Assembly (NCBI GenBank): GCA_001599815.1
Contig: BCIA01000003.1
Location: 2,232,001 to 2,296,000, forward strand
Direction of reading: 5' to 3'
Origin: Furcasterigmium furcatum
Taxonomy: Eukaryota; Ascomycota; Sordariomycetes; Glomerellales; Plectosphaerellaceae
DNA: 64,000 nt
The position numbers and the translations under genes were made by a program. Of the stretch, positions 45,120 through 57,434 are shown piece after piece; positions within the stretch are counted from its first letter, which is position 1; each line of letters opens with the position of its first letter. The notes beneath the pieces are model-generated. The model searched no databases. It was given only the letters and a program-made list of their open reading frames with translations, and had not been told where the DNA came from.

Positions 45120-47440
45120 CGGAATCCGCGAGACAAGCATGTGTAGGTCTTTCCCCCCGCCCTCCTCCATTCAGGTCGCTCTTGTCCTGGCGCCGACGAC
45201 CTCGTGGTTCCTGATTCCGGGCGTTCCTCCATGGCCTTCGACGGCCAAGAGATGGAAATGCCCCCAGACTTGGCACCGGTAGCTGACGTCTTGCAGCGCT
45301 TGAGCAGATTCACAACTCCGTGTAGGTTCCTGCCGTGTTCCTTTTGTCGTCCTCACCATCTCTTCAACATCATTCCTGCCATGCGCTGCGTTCAGCATCC
45401 TCGTCTGGCGCAGTGCGTTGCCCGCTGGGTGCCGTGTCCACGTTGCCAGCGTCACGGGCCCAACCGACTCGCCATTCGCGATGGCAGCACGAGACCGCTG
45501 TGCGGTCGTTGATGCAAGCAAGCCACGCAACGGTCCTCGTCGAACCAGACATCGTATCGTCAGGTGTTCGTCTGGATCCATATCTGACACGAAGACAGGC
45601 TTATGCTCAGCAACCCGGTTTGGACTGGAGCCAACACCATCCCGTCGACTTTAACTGTCAACGTTGTATGTCGATACCTAACCTCCTTCGACGGCCTCTT
45701 CGAATACTGACAACTTGCCCTCCCCGGGCTGGCAGAGCGACCGCGCATATGTGGATACAATCTCAACCAATATCACAACCTTGACGACGACGAACATACA
45801 AACCCGAAACGGCGTCATCAATGGCCTCCTCTACGTTCCCGACATCCCACAGAGCAATCCCTGCCACGAACAACAATACGAATTCATCCCCCGAAACGTG
45901 ACTACCCAGGCGCAACTCCCTCCCACCACCTACAACCTCATCGCCCTTGCGCCATGGTTCAACACGTCATGTACCCAGGCGTACCTCGCATCTGCGCGGC
46001 TCGATCCGATTCGGGGCTTCATCTTCTACCGGCCAAATAATTCGACTCGAGAGCCTCAGGGTGTCAACACGCCGGTATGGAATCTCGGCGACGACAATGT
46101 CTGGCAGACCGAGAACCATTTCCCGGTCTTTGCCGTGCCCGGTTCCGAGGGCCTCAAAATGATGGAGCAGCTGAGCTTCTACTCAGGAGGCCCAACCGAG
46201 ATCCCGAACGCCGAAGCAATGGCGATAGCGCACGACCCGGTCGACGAGGCCTTCATTCGCGTCTTCACCGAACTCACGATACGCGATCCTCAGAATCTAC
46301 CCGCAATGTGGACCTGGATTTTGATCGTCATTGGTGCGCTCCTATTCATTATCACATGCGTCTCCATCACTATGCACCTCATACAGCGCCAGCGGAGGGC
46401 AACCTTGCGGCGCAGAGTTATCAGCGGTGAAGTCGATCTGGAAGCCATGGGCATCAAGAGAATGACTGTGCCGGTGGCACATATCAAGTCATTCCCGCTA
46501 TTCACGTACAGCTACCAGCCGGATTCGGTCAGCGTATCGACGACGCCAGTCGCCCGGCCCCTACGATCCCCACGAAGCTTGCGGACCGAACACCGCACAA
46601 TGTCAGATGTCATTTCGAGCTCGAGAACGCGAAGATCGAGCATCACAAGCACAAGCAACACCGTCGCGACAAACAATCAGCCCCAATGCCATATTTGCCT
46701 TGAACACTACGAAGACAGGGTCACCATCATCCGCGAGCTGCCATGCGGGCATATATTCCACCCAAGCTGCATCGACGAATTCCTGGGCCATAATAGTTCG
46801 CTTTGCCCGATATGCAAGAAGAACATGCTCCCAGAGGGGTTCTGTCCCAAGATCACCAGCGCCATGGTGCGACGTGAGCGCGCGGTCCGAAGACTACGAG
46901 AGCGGGTCATCTTGGACGACTCAGATGTAGAGGACGACGAGGACAAGAGGACGAAATGGACGGGGTGGTTCCGTCGGAGAAGGACACGGCCACTCTCGCC
47001 CGCATCAGATGTACCTTTGACGCCGGTCACGCCGATCAAGGAGTCCCACCAAGAGGTGACATCAGAACACTCACAACCACAGCGGACACTAGATCCGCAT
47101 CAGGAGGAGCCCCAGGAGGACGGTCAAGAAACGCAGCAACGGCCACCTCCACCTCCGGCCTCGGCTACGAATCAATCGCGAAGACAAAAACGCCGACGAA
47201 AGCCGAGAAATCTGCATTTACAAACACCAATATCTGGTGACCCACCGCTCGAGGGCCAGGGCCGCATGAGCCCGTCCGCGTTGGCAAGACAGCGTATGCG
47301 TACGCTCGCCGGCTCGCCCGTCGACGATCCCGACGGAAGACGGCCAGTGTGTAAGTGGTGTTACCCCTTTCCTTCCAAGCACCAAACTAACTTTCTCAGG
47401 GAAACGGGCGTTTACAAAAGTGTTTCCGGGCTTTACATAA
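45116..47440 (+). CDS. Transmembrane RING-H2 E3 ligase (PA-TM-RING type)
   Basis: The best model joins 45116-45140, 45297-45321, 45599-45665, 45736-47350 and 47400-47440 (590 aa, phases close). The lumenal part includes NGVINGLLYVPDIP, PPTTYNLIALAPWFN and ARLDPIRGFIFYRP, a protease-associated-like region with N-glycosylation sites. A membrane helix (WTWILIVIGALLFIITCVSI) follows, then the RING-H2: CHICLEHYE, then LPCGHIFHPSCIDEFL and CPICKK. The tail is basic and Pro/Gln-rich. Such ligases work in endosomes or the vacuole on membrane cargo. The 5' end is uncertain. Exon 1 could instead end at 45142 with exon 2 starting at 45308. A signal-peptide-like sequence lies in frame upstream without an AUG. 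Exons from 45736 on are secure. Confidence 0.72.
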
Positions 47441-48150
47441 TCTTCAGTAGTCTCGGGGCTTGCATGGGTGGGCGCATTTCTTTTGCGAATATGGCATTTC
47501 AGCCGGCGTTTATATCGGCAAGGGCGTGGCTTGTCTCACGCGGTGCACGTGTCAAATGGGATAAACGGCCTTCAGCAGCGGGACGGGTTCAGCCACCGTG
47601 GGTCTGTCTGCATCTGAGAGAGATGACGAGGAGCATTCAGCCTGTTGTATCTATGAACCGCGCTGCAGCACTGCCGGACAAGAGGACGAGGGCGGGCCGC
47701 GTCCACCTTGGCCGGGGATGATTTGTGTGTGATATATGGGATTGGGACACATCGCGAGCCACGTATGTATGGAGCACTTAGTTGTCGGACGGTTATACCC
47801 TCTTCATGGCGGAATTCATTTGTTTGTGCATCTGTGTCGGCCGAGCTTGATGTGGTCAGCAAAGTGAGCTGTATTCATGGTACCTGAGGAAGACCGCGAA
47901 GGCGCCCAAAAAGGCACGACGTTCAAGGATAGAGAGACGTTATGCTAAGCGATGAGATGGGGAAGCGTCCATCCGAACCGCATCTCTATCTGGGGTCCAA
48001 GAGGTTTTCTTGATAAGTCGTGTCATTGATCAGGCAAGGTACGTTCTCATTGATATGGGCAGCCTCGCATATCTCGACATCTCCCGCCCCTTCTTCTCAA
48101 CCTAAATAACCAGCTGCCCTTGAAAGCCTCCCGAAAGGATACGTCGCTGC
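47441..48150. other. Intergenic between convergent genes
   Basis: This holds the 3' regions of the RING gene and urease. The RING gene's unspliced frame stays open to 47721, but splicing at 47351-47399 ends it at 47440. Nothing else was seen. Confidence 0.5.
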
Positions 48151-50988
48151 TCAGTACACGTAGAATTGCTGCGTCAGTGGCAATTTCGCCGCCGGCTCCG
48201 CGCGGCAGACCACGCCGTCCGCCTCGACCTCGTACTTCTCCGGGTCGACCTTCATCGTGGGCATGGCGTCGTTGAAGCGCATGTCCTTCTTGCTGATGTT
48301 CCTGCACCCACGGACGGCCTCGACGCGGCTGCGCAGGCCGTAGGACGCGATGGCACCCGTCTCGATGGACGAGGCGGAGACGAAGAGGACGGATGCCGAG
48401 GGGACCATGGGGGCGAACATGGGCCGGCCGATGGTGGGCTCGACGGTTGGGATGGAGGCGTTGGGGTCACCCTGGTGATGTCAGTATATCGGTCATCGTG
48501 TGTCGCTGTCAAGAGCCATGTATAGCAGTCTCGGAAGAACGGGAAAGGGAAGAGGTGAGAAGGGCAGAGTACTCACCATCTGCGCCCAGGTGATGAACCC
48601 GCTCTTGAGAACCAGGCTCGGCTTCGTCCCGAACCACGCGGGATCCCACACCACGAGATCGGCGAGCTTGCCAACCTCCACGCTGCCGATGAGGTGCCCG
48701 AAGCCCTGCGCCACGGCCGGGTTGACGGTGTACTTGCTGATGTACCGCTTCACCCTGAAGTTGTCGGCGCCGGAGCCCTCGTCCTCGGCCAGCGTGCCGC
48801 GCTGCTCCTTGTTCTTGTGCGCCGTGTTCCACGTGCGGGCGATGACCTCGCCGCAGCGCCCCATCGCCTGGCTGTCGGAGGACATCATGCTGATAGCGCC
48901 GAGGTCGTGGAGGACGTCCTCTGCCGCGATCGTCTCTGCGCGGATGCGGGATTCGGCGAAGGCGACGTCCTCGGGGATGTTCTTGGACAGGTGGTGGCAG
49001 ACCATGAGCATGTCGAGATGCTCGTCCAGGGTGTTCAGGGTGTACGGGCGCGTGGGGTTTGTCGAAGAGGGCAAGACGTTGGGATGCTCCACGACCGAGA
49101 TGATGTCAGGCGCGTGTCCGCCACCAGCGCCTTCGGTGTGGTAGGTATGGATGACCCGGTCTTTAAAGGCGGCAATGGTGGACTCGACGAAGCCAGATTC
49201 GTTGAGGGTGTCGGTGTGGATGAGGCACTGGACGTCGAGTTCGTCGCAGACGGAGAGGCAGCTGTCGATGGCGGCGGGCGTAGAGCCCCAGTCTTCGTGA
49301 AGCTTGAGGCCGCATGCGCCGGCGTTGACCATCTCGCGAAGGGCCTCGGGTGCACTGTCGTTTCCTTTACCTGTGATTCCGATGTTGATAGGGAGAGTGT
49401 CGCAAGCTTGGAGCATCTGGCGCATGTAATTCTTGCCAGGTGTGCAAGTGGTTGCGCTGGTGCCGGCGCTGGATGTGGTGTTAGTGAGGAGGATAGGGGC
49501 TGACTGCGTCGCAGCATCTAAGTTCTGACTGACCTTGGTCCGGTACCTCCACCAAGCATGGTCGTCACGCCCGAGGCAATGGCTTCGTTCACCTGCTGAG
49601 GGCAGATGAAATGGATGTGCGTGTCGATACCTCCGGCCGTGATAATCTTGCCCTCGCCAGCAATCACATCGGTGCAGCTGCCGACCACCATGTTAGGGGT
49701 CACCCCGTCCATGACATCTGGGTTTCCAGCCTTGCCAATGCCCACGATCAAGCCATCCTTGACACCAATATCAGCCTTGTAGATGCCGCTCCAGTCGACG
49801 ATTAGAGCGTTAACGACGACAAGATCCAGCGACTCGGCATCCGGGCGCCCAGTCGCCTGCCCCATGCCCTCTCGCAGAGTCTTGCCGCCGCCAAACTTGC
49901 ACTCGTCTCCGTACGAGGTGAAGTCCTTTTCGACCTTGATCCATAAGTTTGTACTGCCCAGTCTAAGGACATCACCCGTCGTCGGCCCGAACATGGCCGC
50001 GTACGCGTTTCTCTCCATCTCAAAAACGCTGATGTGGCCCAAGTCGCCAGCAGGCTCCGGCGCGTGCGCGAATCCCGCTTTCTGGAGAGACTGCACGATC
50101 TCCTCTGTGCGCCAGTGCTCCACGCCGCCGTTCGCCAGGCCGTTGCCGCCTCGGATGACGCGGTGTCCGCCGATTTCGACGAGCGTCACGGTCTTGGCAT
50201 CGCCGGGCTCGAAGCGCACGGAGGTACCGGCAGGGATGTCGAGACGGAACCCGTAGGCCCTGCCGCGGTCGAACTCGAGCTGCGGGTTCGTCTCGATGAA
50301 GTGGTAGTGGCTGCCTACCTGGATGGGCCTGTCACCCCTGCTCGTGACCTTGAGCCTGATGCGCCTGCGGCCCTCGTTGAGGGCGATCTTGGAGCTCTTG
50401 ACAGCCACCAGCGCCCCTGGCTGTGCCGCGGGCTCGAACGCCTCGGGGGGAGGGAGTTCGAATTCATCATCTGCCGGCCTCCGGGGGAGGAAGCCGTACA
50501 GGGCACGGTCGAGGTTTCCATCGTCAGTCGAGATGGGGTTGTGGACCGTGACGAGATATGTTCCTGTGGGAAAGGTGCCCTCAACTTGGATCTGGTGGAG
50601 AGTAGTGCAGACTGAAGGTAGGACGTGACGGCGGCCAAGCATGGTCGATCCCAGGGACATGAGGTCGGCAACGGTGTGGTTGCCCTCACGGATGAGCTCC
50701 TGGAGGTTGTTCGCGATGAGGGCCTGTTTTGCGTGAGCAAAGTCCATGTCGAAGATACCACATCAGTGACATCAGGCCTGATACATACCGTGGCCTCGGA
50801 ATGGTTCAGCTTGACGCCCCTGGCCAGGCGCCGCTGGGCCAGGGTGCCCATCTGAGATATCACGAGCTTATCAAGCTGTCACCCTCAGTGTTAGCTGATG
50901 ATCTTGGCCGCCGGAGCCGAGCGCCGCATTGCAGCTCTCAGCCCGGTCATTGGGGGTTGAGACTGACCTCTTTCGGTGACAGATTCAT
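48151..50988 (-). CDS. URE1: Urease (single-chain, nickel)
   Basis: The 836-aa product (minus strand) comes from exons 50968-50988, 50789-50875, 49534-50723, 48577-49468 and 48151-48471. It is the fused fungal form. The gamma-like part has [20 protein letters not shown], the beta-like part [13 protein letters not shown], and the alpha part holds the active site. Nickel and catalytic residues are visible: [14 protein letters not shown], the carbamylated Lys in [26 protein letters not shown], the mobile-flap MVCHHL and [10 protein letters not shown]. It hydrolyses urea to ammonia and carbon dioxide in the cytosol. Nickel loading needs UreD/F/G-type chaperones, which are not in this window. The first exon is only seven codons (MNLSPKE), joined in phase to LDKLVISQ. 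Confidence 0.96.
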
Positions 50989-51856
50989 GGTGGAGGTCGA
51001 TCGGCCGCTCTGGGGGTTCTGGTTCGGTGTGAGACCTGGCAGATATCGAGGGATGAAGTTGAGTTTCTCTTGAGGGAGATCAAGTACTGGAGCCAGTGGC
51101 TCATGGCGCCCGCAGGTCTGAGAAAGTGCAGGAGCCCCACCTTCCGCTATCGCTGCAGTGCGGGACTCATTGCGGGGCAGCCCGAGGCCGCAGGCGGCCG
51201 GCGCCGACGACCTACGCCCACCGACCAGGACACTACGGCTGGGCTATCAGCAGCGGCTCAAGTCCATAAAAGCACTGGCAGAGAGAGACCTCAAGAACCT
51301 GGAAGCAAGGTTACAAGTAATAAGGTAGGACAGCAAGTGCAATCTGGGAAATACAATGCCTCAATTCGACATGCCGCACCTCGGATCTTCAGGACAGACT
51401 CACATCTAGGTCACGTGCTTACGGCGCGCATCACTCCATGTACAACGGAACCAAGAGCGTAGTTAAAGATCATGTTCGTATCCTCATGATGGTCCCCTCA
51501 AGACCCTGTAAGCGTACACTAAAACCAAACAGCTGCAAGTGGCCGGGACCCAGCAGCTCAAGCCCACCTCCCAAACCATTCCATACCGTACCGACCGTTC
51601 CATCGTTCATAGCGTCCACCGGGCGCTTTTTCTGAATCCATTCCAGAGCCCGCCCCTAGCACGCCTGAACTTCAGAGAAGGCAACCGTCTCGACGCATGA
51701 TGCGGCCTCCCAACCGCGCAGGGCCGAGACCCTGCGTCGGACGGGGAAGGCCCAGCATTTCCAAGCCAGGGCAGCTTCGACAAAAGGAGGTATCATTACG
51801 CCCAAACCCATGTGCAGAAGAAAGCAAAGACAACAAGAAAGGGAGCAGGGCAAGAT
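50989..51856. other. Urease promoter side and 3' region of the HMG gene
   Basis: No gene was recognised. GATA sequences (nitrogen-regulator type) can be found upstream of urease, but GATA alone is too common to call a site. Confidence 0.45.
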
Positions 51857-53426
51857 CTAGTTCTTAGCCTTCTTGCCTCGGGCACCCTTCTTAGTCGATG
51901 CCTCCTCCTTGGTCTCGGCGTCGGCAGCCTTGCTAGTGCGGCGGCGCTTCTTGGTATCCGGGGTGGCAACCGCAGACGCCGCGCTCTTAGGGGCCTCAGT
52001 CTCAGCAACCTCAGACTTGCGCTTCCGGCTGGGCGCCTTCTTGGGGGTCTTCGCGGGAGTAGCGTCCTCGTCCTCGCCGGCAACGACGCCGGCCGTCAGC
52101 TGCTCGGCGATGGCGAACTCGTCACCAGCCGCGACGGCAGCCTCGCCGTCGACGTGCGGCAGGGGGATGTCATGCTCATCGGCATAGGACAGGGCGTCCT
52201 CGTCCGACATCTGCTTGGCATCAGGGTTGCCGCCCTGCTTGTACGAGTGGACACGAGCCTGGTACAGGCGAAGGTTGTACTGGTAGGCGTTGTTCCATCC
52301 CTGAGAACGGGGTCAGTTGGACGGCTCCTTCGCGAACACTCAGAATAGAGGACTTACACTCTTCTCCTTCTGCTCCATGGCCTTCCATCGGCGCTGACCC
52401 TCTTCCTGGACGGCACCCTTGGGGGCGTCATCACCCAGGTCGTTGGCAATGATGGGACGAGCGGTCTGCATGTACAGGAAGTAGGGGGTCAGGGGGCGCT
52501 TGGGCGCATTGGGGTCGTGGGTGCGCTTCTTGCGCTCCTTCTTGCCCTCCTCAACCGGGGCAGCGTACTCCTGGCCAACGGGGACCAGGCCGGGAAGGGC
52601 GGCGATGCCCTGGACAGCATGCTCGAGCTGGGGAAGAGGGAAGTCAATGCCGGGGATGCCCTCTTGGCTGTGCTCGCCGAGCAGCAGGCTGGTCTGGCGG
52701 TAGTAGTCAACCGAGAAAGACTTGATGAGGTCCAGGATGGTGAGCAGGCGGTTGTGGACCTGTCAGTGAGATTAGCACATGTTCTTGCCGCGAGCTTATG
52801 AGATGCTTCGGTGGAGGTAGGGGTCTGGTCCAGGGGACGCGCCAGGAGCTGCCACCGGCTAGGGGTCATAGCTCCCGCGAGGAAATGCGGGGATGATGCC
52901 CAATTGGGGCGGTGATGTAAACAAGCCGGCACCTGAGCAGCTGAGAGAGCGACGCGTCGCAATGAGACCAGACGCCGAAGAATTGTGTTCCAAGTCCTCT
53001 TGCGAAAGGCCATCCCAGCCTCGGCCAGCACTCAAGAGCTCGGAGCTTTGCCATTGCTCCGAAAGCCGGGCCACGTTGAGGACGATATGGCGCACTGCGC
53101 CTGCTCAAGGATCCGGTGCATGGTCTTCTCCGGTGTAAAAGCGAGGCTGGCGGTGAAGAAGGGCAATGGTGGCGCGTGCAGGTTGGGAAAGAGAGCGCGC
53201 GCAGTGGGACGTGATGTGATGGGGAAGCGGCGGGGATGAGATGGCAGGCACTTACAGAGTCGCGGACGCGAATGAAGCCCTCGACGTCAATCTGACGCGG
53301 GTGAGGCTGGACAGCGAGAGCAATGGGCTGGACAGGCACGGGTTGAGGGATGGGGACAGGCGCGGGAGCAACAGCAGGCTGCGCCTTAGCTTTGGCCTCC
53401 TCAGCTTTCTTAGATGGGCGAGGCAT
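51857..53426 (-). CDS. HMG-box DNA-binding protein (Hmo1-like)
   Basis: The 338-aa product (minus strand) comes from exons 53256-53426, 52358-52759 and 51857-52300. After a short Pro/Ala-rich start and an N-terminal helical segment (VHNRLLTILDLIKSFSVDYY), one HMG box follows at about residues 144-205. It contains DPNAPKRPLTPYFLYMQTAR, QRRWKAMEQKEK and, across an intron, GWNNAYQYNLRLYQARV. The tail is acidic, then Lys/Ala-rich with several basic nuclear signals (SRKRKSE, KKRRRTSK) and ends in KKGARGKKAKN. HMG-box proteins of this kind bind and bend DNA without strong sequence choice. Yeast Hmo1 and similar fungal proteins act at rDNA and ribosomal-protein promoters, so the precise role here is inferred. 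The first intron is long for this window (496 nt). Confidence 0.88.
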
Positions 53427-56400
53427 GGTGACGATTGCTCAGAATTTCTGATGCGGTGATGGCTGGCGGATGGTGGAATTCAATGATGCCCTGCGGGGTG
53501 TTGCGGGGAGTTTCGCGGCGACGAGTACTGTATGTTTTGACGCGATAGTGGTCTCAGTGACGACGCGCTGTTGTGGCGGAGAAGAGCTGAAAGAAGCAGT
53601 TTCGGGGGTCGCGGTGCCTAAATTTTGGTGGTGATGAGGGAATTTGGGGGGGAACCAGGAAGAGAGAGGAAAAAGAGGAGGCAGGGCGCGCGGGGGGCGG
53701 TGGGTGGCGGGAGAGTTTTGTAGTGCTGAGGGTGCTAGCGGGGCTGCTGGCTGATCTGGCGAAAAAAATCGGTGCAGGTGGTGGGCTGGGCGAGGGACGT
53801 ACCTGCCTGAAAGGCCCTTGAGCGTTTTGGGTAGGGCGAATTTTGGGGGTGGGCAAACACCACCGGGGCTGCACCTGCCTCCAGGGCGAAAATTGGCCAG
53901 GTACGTACCTACGGCCTTCAGGGCAGGTACCGATTCCCGCTCTCGTCCTGCGAGTCACACTGGAAACCCGGCGGCTAACCCCCGTTTCAACCTGGCCGCC
54001 CATGGATTTTCCCCTTGCAATGTTTTGAGGGCTCTGCCGCTGCACCGCAGCTCCCCCGTCCTCGCCAGCCAGCCAGCGCAGTCAGACGGGCAGACAGAGG
54101 CAATTCGCTCGGGCCCTGGAGGAAAGCAGAAGCCCGATGAAATGCCCACCCCCCGGCCCCCAACGTAAGGTACCCAGCACCGACAGCCCAGACGGATGGA
54201 AGCCCAGCTCTCAGCGCCTGTGCCGTGAATCTCCGACCGTGTCGCGCAATTCACTCCCGTAACACCGACGAGCAGGTCCCGTCATTCCAAATGGCGAACT
54301 GGAAGTGGATTTCACCACCCCGTCTCTGATGAATTTTCAGGTCCCGGCCTCCCAGCACTGCCGCTGAAATCAGCCAGGACGGCCAGACACCGGAACACTG
54401 AGATTTCATCCAGGGGCGCCCACGCAGTTTCTTTCCTCCCGCCCGCCCGACTGACTCTTTCCTCCAACCTGCAACACCAGGTCTCTCGACCTCACCGGCC
54501 ACGACGTACCTCTCTGGTAGTCTCTTATCTTTTCATTTTGCCTGTCCATTTCATGCATTGCTTCGTGGGCACGGTAGGTGTTGTATTAATTCACATGGTG
54601 CATCCCATGGGTTTTGTCCACTGTGCAGCAGTTGCATGTTGCCGTTGCGGCCCTCGCTGTGGTGTTCTGCCCATCGGGGTCGGGCATTTCGTCCCCATGA
54701 TGCTTTGGGAGGACATTTGGGGGACCTCCCGCTGAGAGGTCGAAGCCCCTGGGAGAGCCTGTGAAGGAGGGTGGTCGCGTCGTGCCTGGTTTGTTTTGGT
54801 CCGCTCTGGGCTGTCGAGGGCAAGCGCGTCCAACCCCCCTAACGCACCAAAGTGGGTGGTATGACACACCACCCAATAGGACACCCGAACAGGGCTCTGG
54901 GCGCATCATCTTCCGGGCATCCACGGCGGCACCTACGGATCCATGGTGCCCTGGATTTGCGGCTGTGGCCTTCGGGGTCTGGCGAGTCCCCCGAAAAATG
55001 AGAGGTTCAGGCGGGCGCTGAAGCTCCCCTTCTGTTCCCGTCGGGTCGTCTCTCTCTCCTGTCCCGTCCCATCATCCATCCCCCTTCCCCCGCCCGTCAG
55101 GTCCAGTCCCCTCGACGCACAGGTCCCCGAAAACGGCCAGCGCTGCGACGGCAGCAAAGGTGACGTCCTCCACTGTCCACTGCTGCGCCTTGTCTCCCTC
55201 CTGGGTGGACGGGACACTGAAGTCACCCGCCCAGGATTCGAACATGATTTCCCCGCTCGTGATCCCCTACGAGTGGACTGGAGTTCAGTCCGGTGTCTAT
55301 GGCCTGCCTCGCTCCCTCGACGCGTTCCCCGCTACCTACCTAGGGAATTGGAGCATTTCCAATTATGAGGCAGTCGAACGCGGTGTAGCACTCTTGCTCT
55401 ATGGTTCCAGAGCGCTGTCAGGTTGGGCACCTCAGTCGGTTAACTGAAGTGAACTGGCGACCTAACTGGCATCCGCCTGGCTGCTGCCTAATCATTCCAG
55501 TTCCAATGCCCGTTCCATGGAGCAAGTGCCCTCCATTGATTGTTCTTGCCCGGGCAGGAGCTGGAGCTGGAACTTGCGCTCCTTTTCCGTGGGTCGCCTC
55601 AAGACAGGCACCTCAGTTAGATCTCTTCACCCATAATTACCACTCAGTCGTCCTGGCGCCATATCAACACCCACCGTCATCGTGAAGCTCTCGTCACGTC
55701 ACAGTGGTCTGTTGCACAACTGTCGCATCCCACTGCCTCCAGATCTTTCGCATCGAGAACCAAACATAACCTCGGATGCATTCTCATTTTCAACCGCCCA
55801 TCATGACTATTACGTGTTGAACATTACCTCGCCTTCTGAGCGACGACCACTGTCATGTGCTGCCTAGTGTATCTGTAACGCGTTGTACGACCTTCCAAGT
55901 GTCGTGAATCGGCTTTCCTACGAGGGCGGCGGAATACCACCACGAGGGACGGATAGTCTTCGCTCCAGGCGCGTATCACCATCGATGGCAGAGCCTCATT
56001 TGCGGTGCTATGTGCTTGGCCTCAGCACATCGAGAAGGAAGACTCCTGCAATGGGACGTCCTTCGCTGGAAACCAGCACTCTGCGCCCACAGACAGTCCT
56101 CGTCGGAGTAACATCCACAATACCTCCAACCGCCAATGCGCCCGGAGCTATACCAAGCGTGCTGGGATCATGGAAGCCTATATACAGTCTCGGGTTCAAG
56201 CTCGGTTCTTGTTCGTATACAGTGGGAACAGTCTTGCGAGGCCTCCACGAAGACGGGGTCTGATGCGTGTCTCTCGTGCGCCGTGTCACGTCAGGGAGCC
56301 TTGCCGCCATCACCACGGAGGATAGCCAACATCTATGATGATACCCAGAATGGGCATCAAGTCCGGTTCATCACGTTGCTGTCTTCCAGAAGCCGTCCCT

Positions 56401-57434
56401 GCGACAGCTTTGAGGCGCGAGAGGGCTCAACTGTCGACATCCTTACGCTTGCGGGCGGCCCGGCACTCAACGGGCGCAGCGCTGCCGCCCGTCGCCGTCA
56501 ACACATGGCGCGACTCGGGAACCCAGACGAAGCGCACACATGCTGACAGGGTCTTGGCGATCGCCAACCAGAATCCACAGTCGCGTTGAGCTTGTCACAG
56601 ACCCCTGTCCAAGTAACAGTGCTAAGCCGTGGAGGGGGAGCTCTGGGTACCTGGCGTTTGCGCGGGACTCGCCGGGACGGCTGAGTACCGCAACCCTGGC
56701 TCGGCATCCATCATTCCCATGTCTCGCTCTCAGACCGACCCCTCCTCGACTGACGGTGGGGTCGTGAAGCTTCCCTGCAACCTGTAGCGGGGAAGCAGGT
56801 GTTGCGTTGCACGATGATGCCATGCAGTGCCCATGCCGGCATGTGCTGAGCTCGTACGGCGTCCAGGAATTGCTTCTTTCGCCGCAGAGTCTGCAGCAAA
56901 GCGGTCAGCTCTGCCCTGCTATGCTATGCAGGGAGACCTCGCTCGGGAAAGACACCCTAGGGCGAGCACTGGCGGATCTGGTGAGGCACCGGTGGCGGAT
57001 CGTCGAGACGGGTCGACCCCTCCAGACATCGTCGTATCTTTGGCCCTCCCTCCCTCCGGGCCTGTCAAGCTGAACCACTGGACGGATGGATCGCATCAAT
57101 CAGTTCCAAGCTGGCTTGCTTGTTGGTTGCCCCTCCTCCCCGCGCACCCAGAATTCCTCGATCCGCCGTCCAATCTCATGCCCTCGCTCAGGCTCCTTGG
57201 CCACGATTCACTGATCCCTGCCCCTCCTTGTGCCATGGCCGCGCCAGCTAGTTGCTTGTAGCTGGTTTTATCTACCTCCACTGCCTCCCTGTTCCAAGAC
57301 CTGGATCTCTACTCCCCTCGTTTTCCCTTCTCAAAACTTGCCCCTCCAGAAAACAAGCCTCAGATTCCCCCGCCCTCACCAAACCCACGAACGAGTTGAT
57401 TGACTAGCAGGGAGCAAGAAGCAAAGCCGACAGC
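53427..57434. other. 4-kb region without recognisable genes
   Basis: No frame on either strand shows a domain, a signal peptide or a convincing splice chain. The first ~500 bases hold the HMG gene promoter and a hairpin-forming inverted repeat. The last ~150 bases before het-c are a C/T-rich leader. The middle (54500-57200) may hold a non-coding RNA or a lineage-specific gene I cannot see. Confidence 0.45.
53799..53930. repeat. Imperfect inverted repeat upstream of the HMG-box gene
   Basis: The arms are 53799-53817 (reading GTACCTGCC-TGAAAGGCC) and 53913-53930 (reverse complement reads GTACCTGCC-CTGAAGGCC). They are separated by about 95 bases. Arms match at nearly every base after one shift. 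It could be a short mobile-element relic or a hairpin. Confidence 0.5.

Noticed and set aside
47351..47721. C-terminal extension of the RING protein read through to 47721
   Set aside because: GTAAGT at 47351 and CTCAG at 47399 form a good intron; splicing gives a short end at 47440 and the extension has no domain.
55226..55238. B-box-like GGATTCGAAC (possible minus-strand tRNA)
   Set aside because: The T-arm bases around it do not pair and no matching A box or acceptor stem was found.
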